Positions 53,019 to 63,389 of a stretch of DNA of 64,000 nucleotides are shown piece after piece. The stretch comes from Pictodentalium vernedei (Eukaryota > Mollusca > Scaphopoda > Dentaliida > Dentaliidae): positions 59,084,584 through 59,148,583 of the forward strand of contig CM062296.1 in assembly GCA_031216915.1 (NCBI GenBank), read 5' to 3'. The position numbers and the translations under genes are program-made. The number at the start of each line of letters is the position of its first letter. Positions within the stretch are counted from its first letter, which is position 1. A model generated the notes under the pieces. It had not been told where the DNA came from. It searched no databases and saw only the letters and a list, made by a program, of their open reading frames with translations.

Positions 53019-54539
53019 ACCATAGTTCCGGGCCAGTGTGAATACTTTTGCAGGGTGATGAGAGGAAGGCATTAATCATCCCTGTAAATGCCCACCCCCC
53101 CCCCCCCCCCAAAAAAAAAAATAAATAAATAAATAAATAAATAAACAAAACACAACTTCCAGCCCCCATTCCAACGAGTACTCTGGGCTGGTTAAAATGG
53201 CAACATGAACTACCGTTTGAGGCATATTTCCAGGCCTTTGGGGACAATTATTTATTTATACTGGATTGAAATAAAATATTAAGATTAAGAAGCAAAACTA
53301 GTCCAGTGAGGAAGTGCGTAATTTCCAGCAAGAGCTAAGCGATATCTATGACTCAAATTCAGATGAATCCTCCCGGACTGGAAAATTATTAGAGGGGTTT
53401 TGCACCTCAAGACACGCCAGAAGTAAACTCCGGCGTGGGGTCCTGCATGGGGTGTGATATTCCAAGTCACCTCCCGATGTTTTATTGTATGCGGTGGAAA
53501 CGATAAAACCTGCATCTGAGTGCAACACTAAATAAAACAAATACATGTACACGTGTTGATAAACTTATTCCGTGCATATACGCAAAAAAGCAATGGACGC
53601 TTCGAACCAGAACAAAACATAGCCACAAAAGTTGTTTAAAGTGATTTTACGCTGAAAGAAAAGTAATATTAGGCCACACAAAGTAGACCTTCTGTTTCGC
53701 AGGCCATTATTTCTAAAATTGCATGCGGGCGACGCGAGCGATTTTTTATTTTATTTTTTTTTTTGTCTGTAATTATTTCTTGGCCATCAAAGTTCATGTT
53801 CTTGGTTTATGTTTTAGGCCTCATATTCTACGGAACAGCATGGGTGATGGTGTATTTCGTCCCTTGAGAGCAAGAAGGCTTTGCAATGCTAAAGCATTGC
53901 AAAGCCTTCTTGTACTCAAGGTGCAAATTTATCAATTTTTTAACTTGGGCAAAATATCAGACATAAACCATTTAATTTTTATTTTTTTAAGTTTACATTG
54001 GTCATAAAAAGAAAGCACGCGGCAGCCAAAAGGAGGGCCTGAGAAACATGTTTTAAAAATTTTTTTAGACCTTACCGTATAATTTATTTAACTCTTTGCT
54101 ATACCCTCATAACTCTTGGCGTCTTTTCAGCAGGAATTGAAATGGGTCTAAGTTGAGCTATAATTGAGAGCCGAACGATCAAAACAGTCAAGTCATTATT
54201 AGAAGAAATTGAGCATTCACTTTGATCTTGAATAAAACGGAACCTGTATATATGGTTTTCTGTCTCAACTCACGTGTCACTCCAGCGTTGAAATTATCTC
54301 ACTTCCACACTTCTTCTTTGATGTGCGATCAATTAACAAGTCTTTCTCACATTCTAACCAACTTGTTTGAAATACAACAACACATCATTCAGTATTTCTG
54401 AACACTCCACGTTATCATTAAATCCTATTGTCCGGTGCAAATCATTATTTGTAATTCACCAAGTGGAGCTTGTTTCGGGCATTATTGGAGAGTTTTATTC
54501 ACAGAGTGACAACTGTCAGTTGTGTGGAAGATAATATAA
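53019..54539. other. Non-coding spacer with C-run, (ATAA)n and a hairpin
   Basis: C-run at ~53,093-53,110 followed by an A-run and (AAAT)n microsatellite to ~53,150. A sharp palindrome at 53,862-53,921: AAGAAGGCTTTGCAATGCT / AGCATTGCAAAGCCTTCTT with outer CCTTGAG/CTCAAGG. No ORF recognised. Confidence 0.6.
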
Positions 54540-54576
54540 TACCAATAATAATTCTTCGGCCTTCCGCTGATTTTGT
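54540..54576 (-). mobile_element. Scrap of family-B 3' end
   Basis: AATAATAATTCTTCGGCCTT then CCGCTGATTTT matches the terminal ~37 bp of family B; cut by the family-A LINE that begins at 54,577. Confidence 0.6.
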
Positions 54577-55171
54577 TTAAACAATATTTATTTAGTTTAG
54601 TTTAAACATTATTTTATTTCATAAATAAATACAAGTGCACAAGATATGAAATAACATGATTTAACAAGAGCTTGTGAAATCTGGATTCAGCAGCAAGCCG
54701 AAACTTATGTAAGCTGTTTCCAACTGGCAACACGCACAGTAAACTTTCATGGCATTTAATACACTTTTATCATCATGAAATTATTTTGAGAATAGTTGTA
54801 AAGGAAGGGGTAAAGGACAGAGAATACCCAGGGTCAAGGCAGCTGTTTCCTTACTCAAGTGTCGCGGAATGGGAGGGACAGTTGACGCTGCAATGAGGTC
54901 AGCTTAAGTACATGTAGACGAATTAAGTGGTGAAGAGCGTTTAACAAAAGGATCTCACCCGGAGGTCCGATTACTCTCACGGATAGGTAAAGCCCCAATC
55001 GAATTTGGTGAAAGGGTGTCGTGAGAACAGCCCTGCTGTACTCCGATGAGTGAGCATCTGCGTCAGGTCCGCAACGCTCACTTGTCGAAACAATGCCCGC
55101 GTTTTAGTTCCCAATCCTGCTTTGGCACCATGCACCATTTGGTTAAAGGAAGAGGTTCACAGCACGAACAT

Positions 55172-55744
55172 TCAGTAAAATCTTTTTGTGGTACTTATAT
55201 AATTGTGCAGTTTTTCAGTGATTTCTATGTTACTTTCCACGGTATACGTTACACATCCATTTAGTAGTATGTCCGTGGTAATTGTGAAAGGAAGGGTAGC
55301 CAGTGTATTAACTCTAATATCTGCATAAATCGGACAATGGAATAAGAAATGGTCGCTTGTTTTACGGGTGCCACACGAACAGTCAGGAGAATCTGATAAG
55401 TAATTTCTAAACAAGTGGTCATTTAGGTTACTGCAGCCTAAACGAAGTCTACAATGGTGTATCTGTGCTTTACGATCCTTATTGCGTTTGAAGTAGGTAG
55501 GGACAATCGACTTGCTTCTATTTAAGTAAGACTTGAAAATAAGCAACGAACTATTATCTCTCACGTGTGGCGGGAGGGCATTCCATTGTCGCGTAGTTGA
55601 CGGCAGGAATGATTCCTGGTGTCGTTGAGTGCGGCAGAATGGGACAGTGAGATTGGTATTGTTACGGAGACTATACCCATGGGACTCGGAGGCTAAGGGA
55701 GGAATCATCAACGACAGATATGATGGGGCCATTCTATGGAACAT
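55172..55744 (-). CDS. Family-A LINE ORF, C-terminal domain
   Basis: 190 codons, one frame off the RT piece. Contains QESFLPSTTRQWNALPPHV, typical of the LINE C-terminus, and a cysteine/histidine cluster HHCRLRLGCSNLNDH...CSCGTRKTSDHFLFHCP, parallel to residues ~565-610 of the frame at 13,484-15,481. It ends TKRFY at 55,172. Confidence 0.85.
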   Translation of the reverse strand: MFHRMAPSYLSLMIPPLASESHGYSLRNNTNLTVPFCRTQRHQESFLPSTTRQWNALPPHVRDNSSLLIFKSYLNRSKSIVPTYFKRNKDRKAQIHHCRLRLGCSNLNDHLFRNYLSDSPDCSCGTRKTSDHFLFHCPIYADIRVNTLATLPFTITTDILLNGCVTYTVESNIEITEKLHNYISTTKRFY

Positions 55745-55763
55745 TTTAAAATATTGTATCAGT

Positions 55764-56843
55764 TTATGTTTCTCTCTTTATACTTTTACCGTTTCCCAGC
55801 CAGTTTCTTTCTTTACTGGCACTCAGTGTGGCGCCTGTCACAATCCGTGCAGCTTCGATCTGAATACGTTCGAGTTTTTCAGATTGGAGTTCAGAACAAT
55901 AGTCCCACACAGAGTCTGAGTACTCCAAAAGTGGTCTGATGAAAGTAAGGTATATTGTTTCTAATGTTTTGCGGTCAAATCTGTATTCGAATTTTCTCAT
56001 GATGCCGATTCTCTTCCAAGCTTTAGCTGCTATCGCTTCGATGTGACCATCCCATGAGCCCTGATTGTTTAAAAGTAAACCAAGATGGGCGTGACAACTA
56101 ACTTCTTCTATAGTCTCGTTACACATTTTCAGGGGTGGGTGATTAATCCTTATATTTTTACGTGAGATAAGCATAGACTCGGGTTTTGATGGGTTAAAAT
56201 CGACGAGCCACTGCTTTGACCAGCTTTCAAGTTGCATTATGTCGTGATTTAGAATATCAGCAGCTAAGTCGGGATTTTCTATTATCAAGTAGATAGTCGT
56301 ATCATCAGCAAACAAGCGGATGTTGCTGGAAATGTTATTAACTATATCGTTGATGTATATTATAAATAGCGAAGGACCAAGGATGGATCCTTGAGGCACG
56401 CCTGCCAGAATTTGTCGCCACGTGAAGGCTTCAGAATTAATGACCACCCGCTGTTGCCGATTACTCAAATATGATTCGAACCACCGTAGCAGATTACCAG
56501 TTATTCCTATTTGTTCGAGTTTAAAAAGAAGACCTTTGTGCCAAACTTTATCAAACGCTTTACTAACGTCGCAAAAGACAAGGCGGATTTCTTTACCTTC
56601 GTCACGGGCAGTACTAATAGTATTATAAATTTCTGTGAGTTGTAGAGTAGTTGAATCGGTGGGTGTGAATCCAGACTGGAATCGAGTAATCAAGGAATTT
56701 GACTGGAGAAACGCCAGTACTTTCTTGAATATACACTTTTCGAAAACTTTGCCAATGCAGCTAAGCAACGATATGGGCCTGTAGTTTTTTTCTAGGTTCG
56801 GATCGTTCTTTTTGAATATAGGGGATACATTAGTTTTTTCCAC
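55764..56843 (-). CDS. Family-A LINE reverse transcriptase
   Basis: 359 codons: KKNDPNLEKNYRPISLLSCI, FQSGFTPTDSTTLQLTEIY, VFCDVSKAFDKVWHKGL, AGVPQGSILGPSLFIIYIND, catalytic FADDTTIYLI and CHAHLGLLLNNQGSWDGHI. Same frame as the endonuclease ORF upstream, separated by a nonsense codon at 56,842-56,844 and another at 56,958-56,960. The last ~15 codons (KERNWLGNGKS) are out of frame. Catalytic residues intact. Confidence 0.92.
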   Translation of the reverse strand: MEKTNVSPIFKKNDPNLEKNYRPISLLSCIGKVFEKCIFKKVLAFLQSNSLITRFQSGFTPTDSTTLQLTEIYNTISTARDEGKEIRLVFCDVSKAFDKVWHKGLLFKLEQIGITGNLLRWFESYLSNRQQRVVINSEAFTWRQILAGVPQGSILGPSLFIIYINDIVNNISSNIRLFADDTTIYLIIENPDLAADILNHDIMQLESWSKQWLVDFNPSKPESMLISRKNIRINHPPLKMCNETIEEVSCHAHLGLLLNNQGSWDGHIEAIAAKAWKRIGIMRKFEYRFDRKTLETIYLTFIRPLLEYSDSVWDYCSELQSEKLERIQIEAARIVTGATLSASKERNWLGNGKSIKRET

Positions 56844-56957
56844 TCAGAAATTACACTGGGATAAGAGGTAGTTGAAGATATCTGTAAGTGGCTTTGTCAA
56901 ACTATTTCTACATTCCTTGAGAATTCTCGGACGTATGTTGTCTGGTCCACTTGCTTT

Positions 56958-58496
56958 TTAAGTTTTTAGAGAATTTAGGGCACCAATGACGTCATCGGTC
57001 AATATTTGGATATTTTCTATGGTCGGACGGCGAATATTGTGACTAAGGGGAGGTAAGAAGGCATTCGAGTCGTCCACTTCGGATATCTGACAAAAGTAGT
57101 CGTTAAATGCTTCTGCCCTTTCAGTATTCGATGACAGGTCACGATTCTTGTATTGAAGGGCGGGAATATCTAATTTATGTTTGTTCATAAGTTTGTCGAG
57201 TGTCTTCCACCAGTTGGCAGAGGAGTGTGATTTGTTGTTGAGATCTTTTTCCAGTTTAGTGAAATATTTATCTTTAGCATTTCGAATTGCAGTTGTGGTT
57301 TGGTTTCTCTTCTTGCGATATTTTTCCCATGCCTGTGGTGTGTCAACTCGTTTTGCATGTTGGTGAATACGTTTACGCTGGCGAATAAGTTTTCTGATAT
57401 CGTTATGGAACCACGATGGCTCATTTTGCCGGCATGTGACTAATGTGTGCGGGATAAATTTTGAGACAGTTGACTCGAGATAGTTCTGAAAATCACGATT
57501 TACGTCATCGCCCGAAGAGTAGGAGAGCACCTTATTCCAGTTCGTTTCCATGAATGTGTTGTTCAGATTGGTGTAGCCACCTTCGTTGAAGAACCACATT
57601 TTACGTTTGTGTGCTTGGGAACGCTTGACGGAAGACTTCAATACAGCTGTAATGGGACAGTGGTAGCGCATGCCGTCATCGTGAAGAGGACCGTCGACAC
57701 CGCACTCAGCAACAAAAGAGGTATTGTTTGTTATGATCAAATCGAGAAGGGAAGTTGAGGTTTCCGTAAAGTGTGTTGGTTGGTTTAAAAGTTGCGACAA
57801 GTTATATTGCTCGAGGATGCGTTGTATTGGGCCGTTTTGGTTTGTCAGTTGATCGTCATTGAAGTCACCGGTTATAACTACGTTTGAAGAGTCTGTGTCT
57901 AATGCCTGTTCAATGGAGGTAGCTATCAAGTTCCACGATTCTACAGTTGCGTTTGGAGGACGGTAGAAGGTCCCCAGGAGGAAGTGACAAGCTTTGTTAT
58001 TAATCTCAAGCCACACGCTTTCAATGCCCGAAATCTCAAGGTCATTCCGAACTTTGAAGGGGATATCGTTCTTTAAATAAATAATGATTCCACCACCTCT
58101 AGAGTCTCGATCTTTTCTAACGGGTTGTTGAAATCCCGGGAACAAGAGGTCATTATTTTCGTCATTGGCATCCAACCAAGATTCAGTGAAAATGCAAATG
58201 TCGTATTCTAAGGCCTCGCAACGTAATGTATCAATTTTTGGAATAAGACTTTGTACGTTCAAGTGTAGCATAGATGTTCCACCAATTCGCTGTGCATGGT
58301 GATAGTAGTCGTGGGGCTGTTCAGAGGATCGGGATGACGAATCATCACTAGGACCTGGGTTCGTCTCAATGTCACCCGACAGAGTGATTAATAAAGCGAT
58401 ACAACAATAGATGCATGTAATAATGAAAGAGAGAGGTTCGAGGGACCACCGGTTCATTTTATATATATTTGCCTGGGTATATGGGCTGAGGGGCAT
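56958..58496 (-). CDS. Family-A LINE: signal-2A peptide and endonuclease
   Basis: Open frame to 58,637, but the first ATGs are 58,496 and 58,457 (MNRWSLEPLSF). A hydrophobic run, FIITCIYCCIALLITL, is followed at once by GDIETNPGP (58,350-58,376), a complete 2A motif D-x-E-x-NPGP. Such motifs cause ribosome skipping, and at LINE N-termini they are known to overlap a signal sequence. The APE nuclease follows: LHLNVQSLIPK, IFTESWLDAND (Glu), GGGIIIYLKNDI, LLGTFYRPPN, VVITGDFNDDQ, DLIITNN and MRYHCPITAVL (His). A linker with SWFHNDIRKLIRQRKRIHQH precedes the TAA at 56,958-56,960. Confidence 0.9.
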   Translation of the reverse strand: MPLSPYTQANIYKMNRWSLEPLSFIITCIYCCIALLITLSGDIETNPGPSDDSSSRSSEQPHDYYHHAQRIGGTSMLHLNVQSLIPKIDTLRCEALEYDICIFTESWLDANDENNDLLFPGFQQPVRKDRDSRGGGIIIYLKNDIPFKVRNDLEISGIESVWLEINNKACHFLLGTFYRPPNATVESWNLIATSIEQALDTDSSNVVITGDFNDDQLTNQNGPIQRILEQYNLSQLLNQPTHFTETSTSLLDLIITNNTSFVAECGVDGPLHDDGMRYHCPITAVLKSSVKRSQAHKRKMWFFNEGGYTNLNNTFMETNWNKVLSYSSGDDVNRDFQNYLESTVSKFIPHTLVTCRQNEPSWFHNDIRKLIRQRKRIHQHAKRVDTPQAWEKYRKKRNQTTTAIRNAKDKYFTKLEKDLNNKSHSSANWWKTLDKLMNKHKLDIPALQYKNRDLSSNTERAEAFNDYFCQISEVDDSNAFLPPLSHNIRRPTIENIQILTDDVIGALNSLKT

Positions 58497-59300
58497 GACT
58501 GGGAAGTGTGGTGGGTTAAGTAAATTTATTGGGTTTGACTTTAGGTCATTGACTCTTGGTACAGGTATTGTGATATTGTTACAAGTGATTATAAAGATCA
58601 ATAGAGAAATACCACAAATGCCGTAACAATAAATCAATGCAGCGAGAACACTTTCATCCGGGTTTAATGTCTTGACACTGTGTCTGCCGTGCTACTGAAT
58701 AAAATAGGCCCACTCTCATTCTGTATGTTGATATGTCAATGATTGTTTAGACTTACGAATGTGTGGGAAGGTACATCATATTTTCTGAGAGTAGGTCTGG
58801 ATGTGTGAGGTAACAGCTGCCTATTCTTGGAATTTGGTCTATGGGGCGGAGAATAGAAGAAAATGATGAGTGAGAAAATAATACAATTTGGATCTTGGAG
58901 TAGGGTATGAACAGGGGGAATATTTGGACTGTAGTCTGATAGTACTGGAATATTAAAATATGTGAGTAAGTATAAGTACATGAGAGGTATGAAAATCAAG
59001 AAGAATAAAGGTAACATAGTTGTGTTTGTTTTGATTATTGTATTTTCTCTGGTTGTTATTCGACACTGAACACGTTTTACGTGCTGGTTCACTACTTATG
59101 ACTTGGGCTATGTCAGGTAACCACTTCATGCTGACAGCAGGTGGTGGATGTACCACAAGCACCGCTGTGTTTGTGGTACCCCCACCATCCGGTTTTTCAT
59201 AACGAGTTGTAGAGTTAGGCAATCGAAGTGCAGGGCCGTGGTGCACACTTAGAAGCAACTCGTCAATAAAGTCCGAAGATCTTGGTTCAGGCACAGTTGA

Positions 59301-59579
59301 GGGAGGAGTTGGATTGGAGGTAGAGTCAGTATGGGAGGTCTAAAGGGGAGTGCGATTTGTTTCGGTATTGAAAGCTCAGTAAGTTAGCTTGATTTTGAAG
59401 CGAACAATGGGCGAGTCATGTGACGGCATGAAAGGTAGCACTTAACAACGTTAATTCGTGTGTTAAAACAGCATTAACATTGACAAATGACTATTAATTT
59501 TGTAGGGATTATCTAACTTTAGCACTAGAAGACATAGTTAGGATTGAGTGATAGGAGTGTATACGAGACAATAACTTAT
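59301..59579. other. Spacer, no feature recognised
   Basis: Upstream of the family-A LINE. It may include its 5' end; no ORF or repeat is evident. Confidence 0.45.
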
Positions 59580-62345
59580 TGTCAGGTAAGGGGTTAACAT
59601 AACATTATCATTAACTTTCTATGTGATTGTTGATGGTTGCCGCTCTATTTGTAAACGAGTCATGGCTCGTGCCCTGTCCATAAAATATACCAATGTTTGG
59701 TAATTATCACTCACTATGCACAAGAGTCAAACTCGTAATACGCCGCCGAGTCGAGCTCAAGGAGTTCTTTCCAAGGAAGGGCCCCCAGCCATGGTTCCTG
59801 TGGCAATGACTACAGATTACAGTAGTCATACAGTCTACAGACTACAGAGACTTAGATGTAGGAATATACATGGGTTGGTATTTCTATTGTAAGAATGATC
59901 GAATTGTACTTTCTCGTGAGGCGAACGATTCGTACGATCGTTATTTCACATATTCAAATGGTCCAATACAAAAAACATAGTAATAAAATGCAGGTAATGA
60001 TGAGTTATTTTACACAGGCCACGAAAACCACCCCCCCCCCCCCCAAAAAAAAAACGTCGTTGTTTCCATATTATTGGTAATCATCGCTGGTTCAGGTTGT
60101 GTCCGATTGGAGGGAGACTTGTTATCTAACAGGAAGGTGATCACCTTTAAGTCAGCTAATGGATTACGATAGCATTATCATTAATTTTCCGAGTCAGTGA
60201 TTCTCATTGGTTTTGCGCAAGAGCTGAGGCTTGTGGTCTCCCGCGGGGATAAGCTAAACGAACTCACTCCAGTGAGGGGCCACAAGCCGTGGCTCTCGAG
60301 GCAATGGATTCATTTTCCACAGGTCGGCGGTGTGGTACGTAAAGGATCAATGCTTTTGAGTTACGATAACATTATCATTAATTTTCCGAGTCAGAGCTAC
60401 TCATTGGTTTTGCGCAAGAGCTGAGGCTTGCGGTCTCCCGCGGGGATGAGCTAAACGAACTCACTCCAGTGAGGGGCCACAAGCCATGGCACTCGAGGCA
60501 ATGGATTCGTTTTCCACAGGTCGGCGGTGTGGTACGTAAAGGATCAATGTAACATTATCTTTAGTTAGTTTTCCATATTATTAGTGATTATCACTTATTT
60601 AGAACAGGAGTCGTTGTTCGCGGCCCCTCATCGGGATGAGCCAAACGAACTCATTCCAAAGAAGTGTCACAAGTCGTGACTCCTGAGGCAATGTCTACAA
60701 GCTGTGGGATATATATAAGTGCTATTCCACTGTAACGGTGACTAATTTACGCTTTCATGCGAGGTAAGAAATTGATATGACATTAGCTAACAGATCACAT
60801 AGACCTGTGCAAAGACCATGATTGTTCCAAAATGCATTCAAGAATGCATGCAAGAATCCTCAAACTCAAGTATCAGAGGTTGTTTCTTGCTTTGTTAGAA
60901 ACGATATTACATAACGTTGGACAGTGGGCGGATATATTATACAGCGACTGTGGCCTATCAACAAATTCCAAGAGGGAAATTTAATTTACGTCCGGTTGCA
61001 ACGGGAGGGGGGGGGGAGGCGCTATCTATTAGCAGGCTTCTTTTTACCCGCTCACCTATATGTTATGTTTAGAAATTTAATTTACATCCGATTGCAGGTG
61101 GTGGGGGGGGGGGGGGGGGGGGGTATATGTTCTTTTATCAAGATCATCTATATGTTTTGTTTAGGTAAATGGTTAAAATAAAATGAACATTATTTATCCC
61201 GTGTTTTAAGTGATTATAAAATATCATTGATATTAGTTTTCGAACTTATTGGTGGTTAACACTCGCTTTGTAGAAGGGTCAAAGCTCATCCCCCCCCCCC
61301 CCCCCCCACACACACACACATACACAGTGATAAGTACAAAGGCTCTTGGGGGATGAATTCGTTTTCCACAGGTCACCGGTTTGGTCAGTAAGGGATTAAA
61401 GTAATGTTGTACAATAATAACTGATTTGTACCTGCACGTGAGGTAGGGGGCTGATAAAACAGCTAACATGTTCATGTGGACCGGTAAGAAACATTGTTGT
61501 TGAGTGCAGGCAAGAATCCTTAAATACAATTACCTGAAGCTATTTTTCACCTTGTTGAAGACAGATGTTCCATAACGAAGGACAGCGAGGGTGGATATGT
61601 TATGCAGCAAACGAAACCCGTCAGCAAATTGTAGGAGTTAATACAAGTTGCATCCGGTTTCGAAGGGACTCATTATCTGTCAGTAGTCTTCTTTTCACGG
61701 ATCGGCGATATGCTAGGTTAGGGGCTAGAATAGCATGAGCATTGGTCTTCCATATTTTAGTTAATTATCACTCGTTTTGCCAAAATAGTCGAGGCTTGCG
61801 GACCCCCACTGGGACGAGCTCAGTGAGCTCGTTCGGGTGGGGGACCACAAGCCGCGGCTCATGCGGCAATGTATTCGTTTCCTTCGGGCCACTGTTTATT
61901 CGGTGGAAGGTTAATAACATCGTCATCAGTTTTCCTACATTATTTATTAGTAATTATCACCAAATTAGCATGAGAGTCACGGCCAGCGGCCCATCAACGG
62001 AATGAGCCCTACGAGCTCGTTCCATGGAAGGGTCACAAGCCGTGACTTGTGAAGCAATAACTACTGGGTATGGGATTTACGTGAGTGATATTCTGTTGTA
62101 AGGATGGACGATTTGTACTTTCACGTATGGAAGTGGCAAGGTATATCATTCATTTATTACACGAGTGATATTCCCGCTATAAGGATGGCCGGTTTGTACT
62201 TTCACGTGAGGTAAGGACAATGTATTACATCGGCAAACAGATCCATATGGACCAGTACAAAAACATTATTGCAAAGTGCAGGCAAGAATCCTCAAAAACG
62301 AAAACCAGAACAGAGGTTATGCCTCACCTTGTTGGAAGCAGGTGT
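59580..62345 (+). repeat. Cluster of related GAGCTC-type hairpin units
   Basis: At least six units share TAACATTATCATTA(A/G)TTTTCC, TCACTCGTTTTGC-like, GAGTCGAGGCTTGCGG-like, CCC(A/C)...GAACTCATTCCA(A/G)TGAGGGGCCACAAGCCGTGGCTC and GAGGCAATG. Hairpin centres lie near 59,770, 60,255, 60,450, 60,645, 61,822 and 62,010. Two adjacent units (~60,155-60,351 and 60,352-60,548) are near-identical at 197-bp spacing. Between hairpins recur GTGATATTC...GTAAGGATGG...TTTGTACTTTCACGTGAGG and GCAGGCAAGAATCCTCAAA. Long G and C runs at ~61,003, 61,103 and 61,291. Non-coding. Confidence 0.75.
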
Positions 62346-62365
62346 TCCATGACGATGCACAATAT

Positions 62366-62930
62366 TTATTTAGTTTAAACAGTATTTATTTCAAAAGAAT
62401 TTCCATGGTAATACATAGCTTACCTAAAACCTTTCATTTCATGGTAATACATAGCTTACATTATCATTGGGTGTGGATTCGACAGTAAGCTGTTAGCTTA
62501 TCTGTGGTCGTTTCCACTCATAGTAATTTTAACAGGTAGCAAACGAGAAGACGGTGAGACCAATTCCTTCTATAAACGTGTACAATAAGTTACCTGTTAA
62601 CACAAATAATTCGCTCATAAAGAAAAATAGAAAATACTATAAAAAGATACAAATTGGTTAGATTTCCCTAACTGATATAGATAAAGAAGATAGAAGTACA
62701 GTTCTTAGGAAGAGAAAGAGTAAGGAGCGCCTAGTCCGAACCGAACCACCTCCGTGTTTGTACCTTGATACTGTAACAAGCGAATTCTAAATTTTAACGT
62801 TGTTGGACTATCATAAGAACATGTACTCTAGTGAGGGAAATGACCGGAGTTAGTTTATCGTGGTACAATAATTCTGATCATATTTTGGTGGATTTTCACA
62901 GTTAAACAATAGCATAAACAGATTTCGGCG
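62366..62930 (-). mobile_element. LINE family A tail (-)
   Basis: Begins TTAGTTTAAACAGTATTTATTT and carries GTGTGGATTCGACAGTAAGC, parallel to GGATTCAGCAGCAAGC in the 54.6-kb tail. Contains a ~25-bp direct repeat, TTTCATGGTAATACATAGCTT-like, at 62,400-62,460. Right edge uncertain. Confidence 0.65.
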
Positions 62931-63389
62931 CCCGGATACCACTGCGTTCCATGTCCCAGTGGTACATACAACACTTAACTCTCCGGCGACGAATTGTACT
63001 TTCATCGATCATTAGCGACAACCTTCGGGGACGGACCATGTATTATTCCCAGGTGCCAGATGCACTTTATTGCTTTATGCTTGCAAGTGGGAGTCCAAAC
63101 ATAGAGACGGTCCGATAATTCCAGTTAGCCCATGTCGGACGTGCACTTGAGTTTTTATTTATATTTATTTCTATTTCTCAAATACATGCAATTATATCCG
63201 AAATAGTAGGTGTGGATCCGACAGTAAGCGTTTTCCAAGTTGTTTCCATCAGTAAAACATTTGCACATAAAACAGCCGAGATGACAGGTACGCATACAAT
63301 CAAAGTCTCCGTCCAAACTCTAAAATGGTGAATTTTCCATTACACTTTCAAAATATAGTTATGATGTTGAACAGCCAAAAGAAGAACAA
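62931..63389 (-). mobile_element. Spacer and degraded LINE A tail
   Basis: From ~63,150 the text TTTATATTTATTTC...GTGTGGATCCGACAGTAAGC resembles another degraded family-A tail on minus. 62,931-63,150 holds nothing recognised. Confidence 0.45.

Larger units (their letters stand above)
54577..59300 (-). mobile_element. Near full-length family-A LINE with 2A signal
   Basis: The minus-strand 3' end is GTTTAAACTAAACTAAATAA-type text, with two GTTTAAAC tail units at 54,577 and 54,599. 3' UTR to 55,171, C-terminal domain 55,172-55,744, RT 55,764-56,843, endonuclease 56,958-58,376, 2A motif 58,350-58,376, signal-like start at 58,457 or 58,496, and probable 5' leader to ~59,300. Breaks: TAA at 56,958-56,960, a nonsense codon at 56,842-56,844 and a frame change near 55,760. 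The 5' boundary is not defined by a target duplication. Confidence 0.86.
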
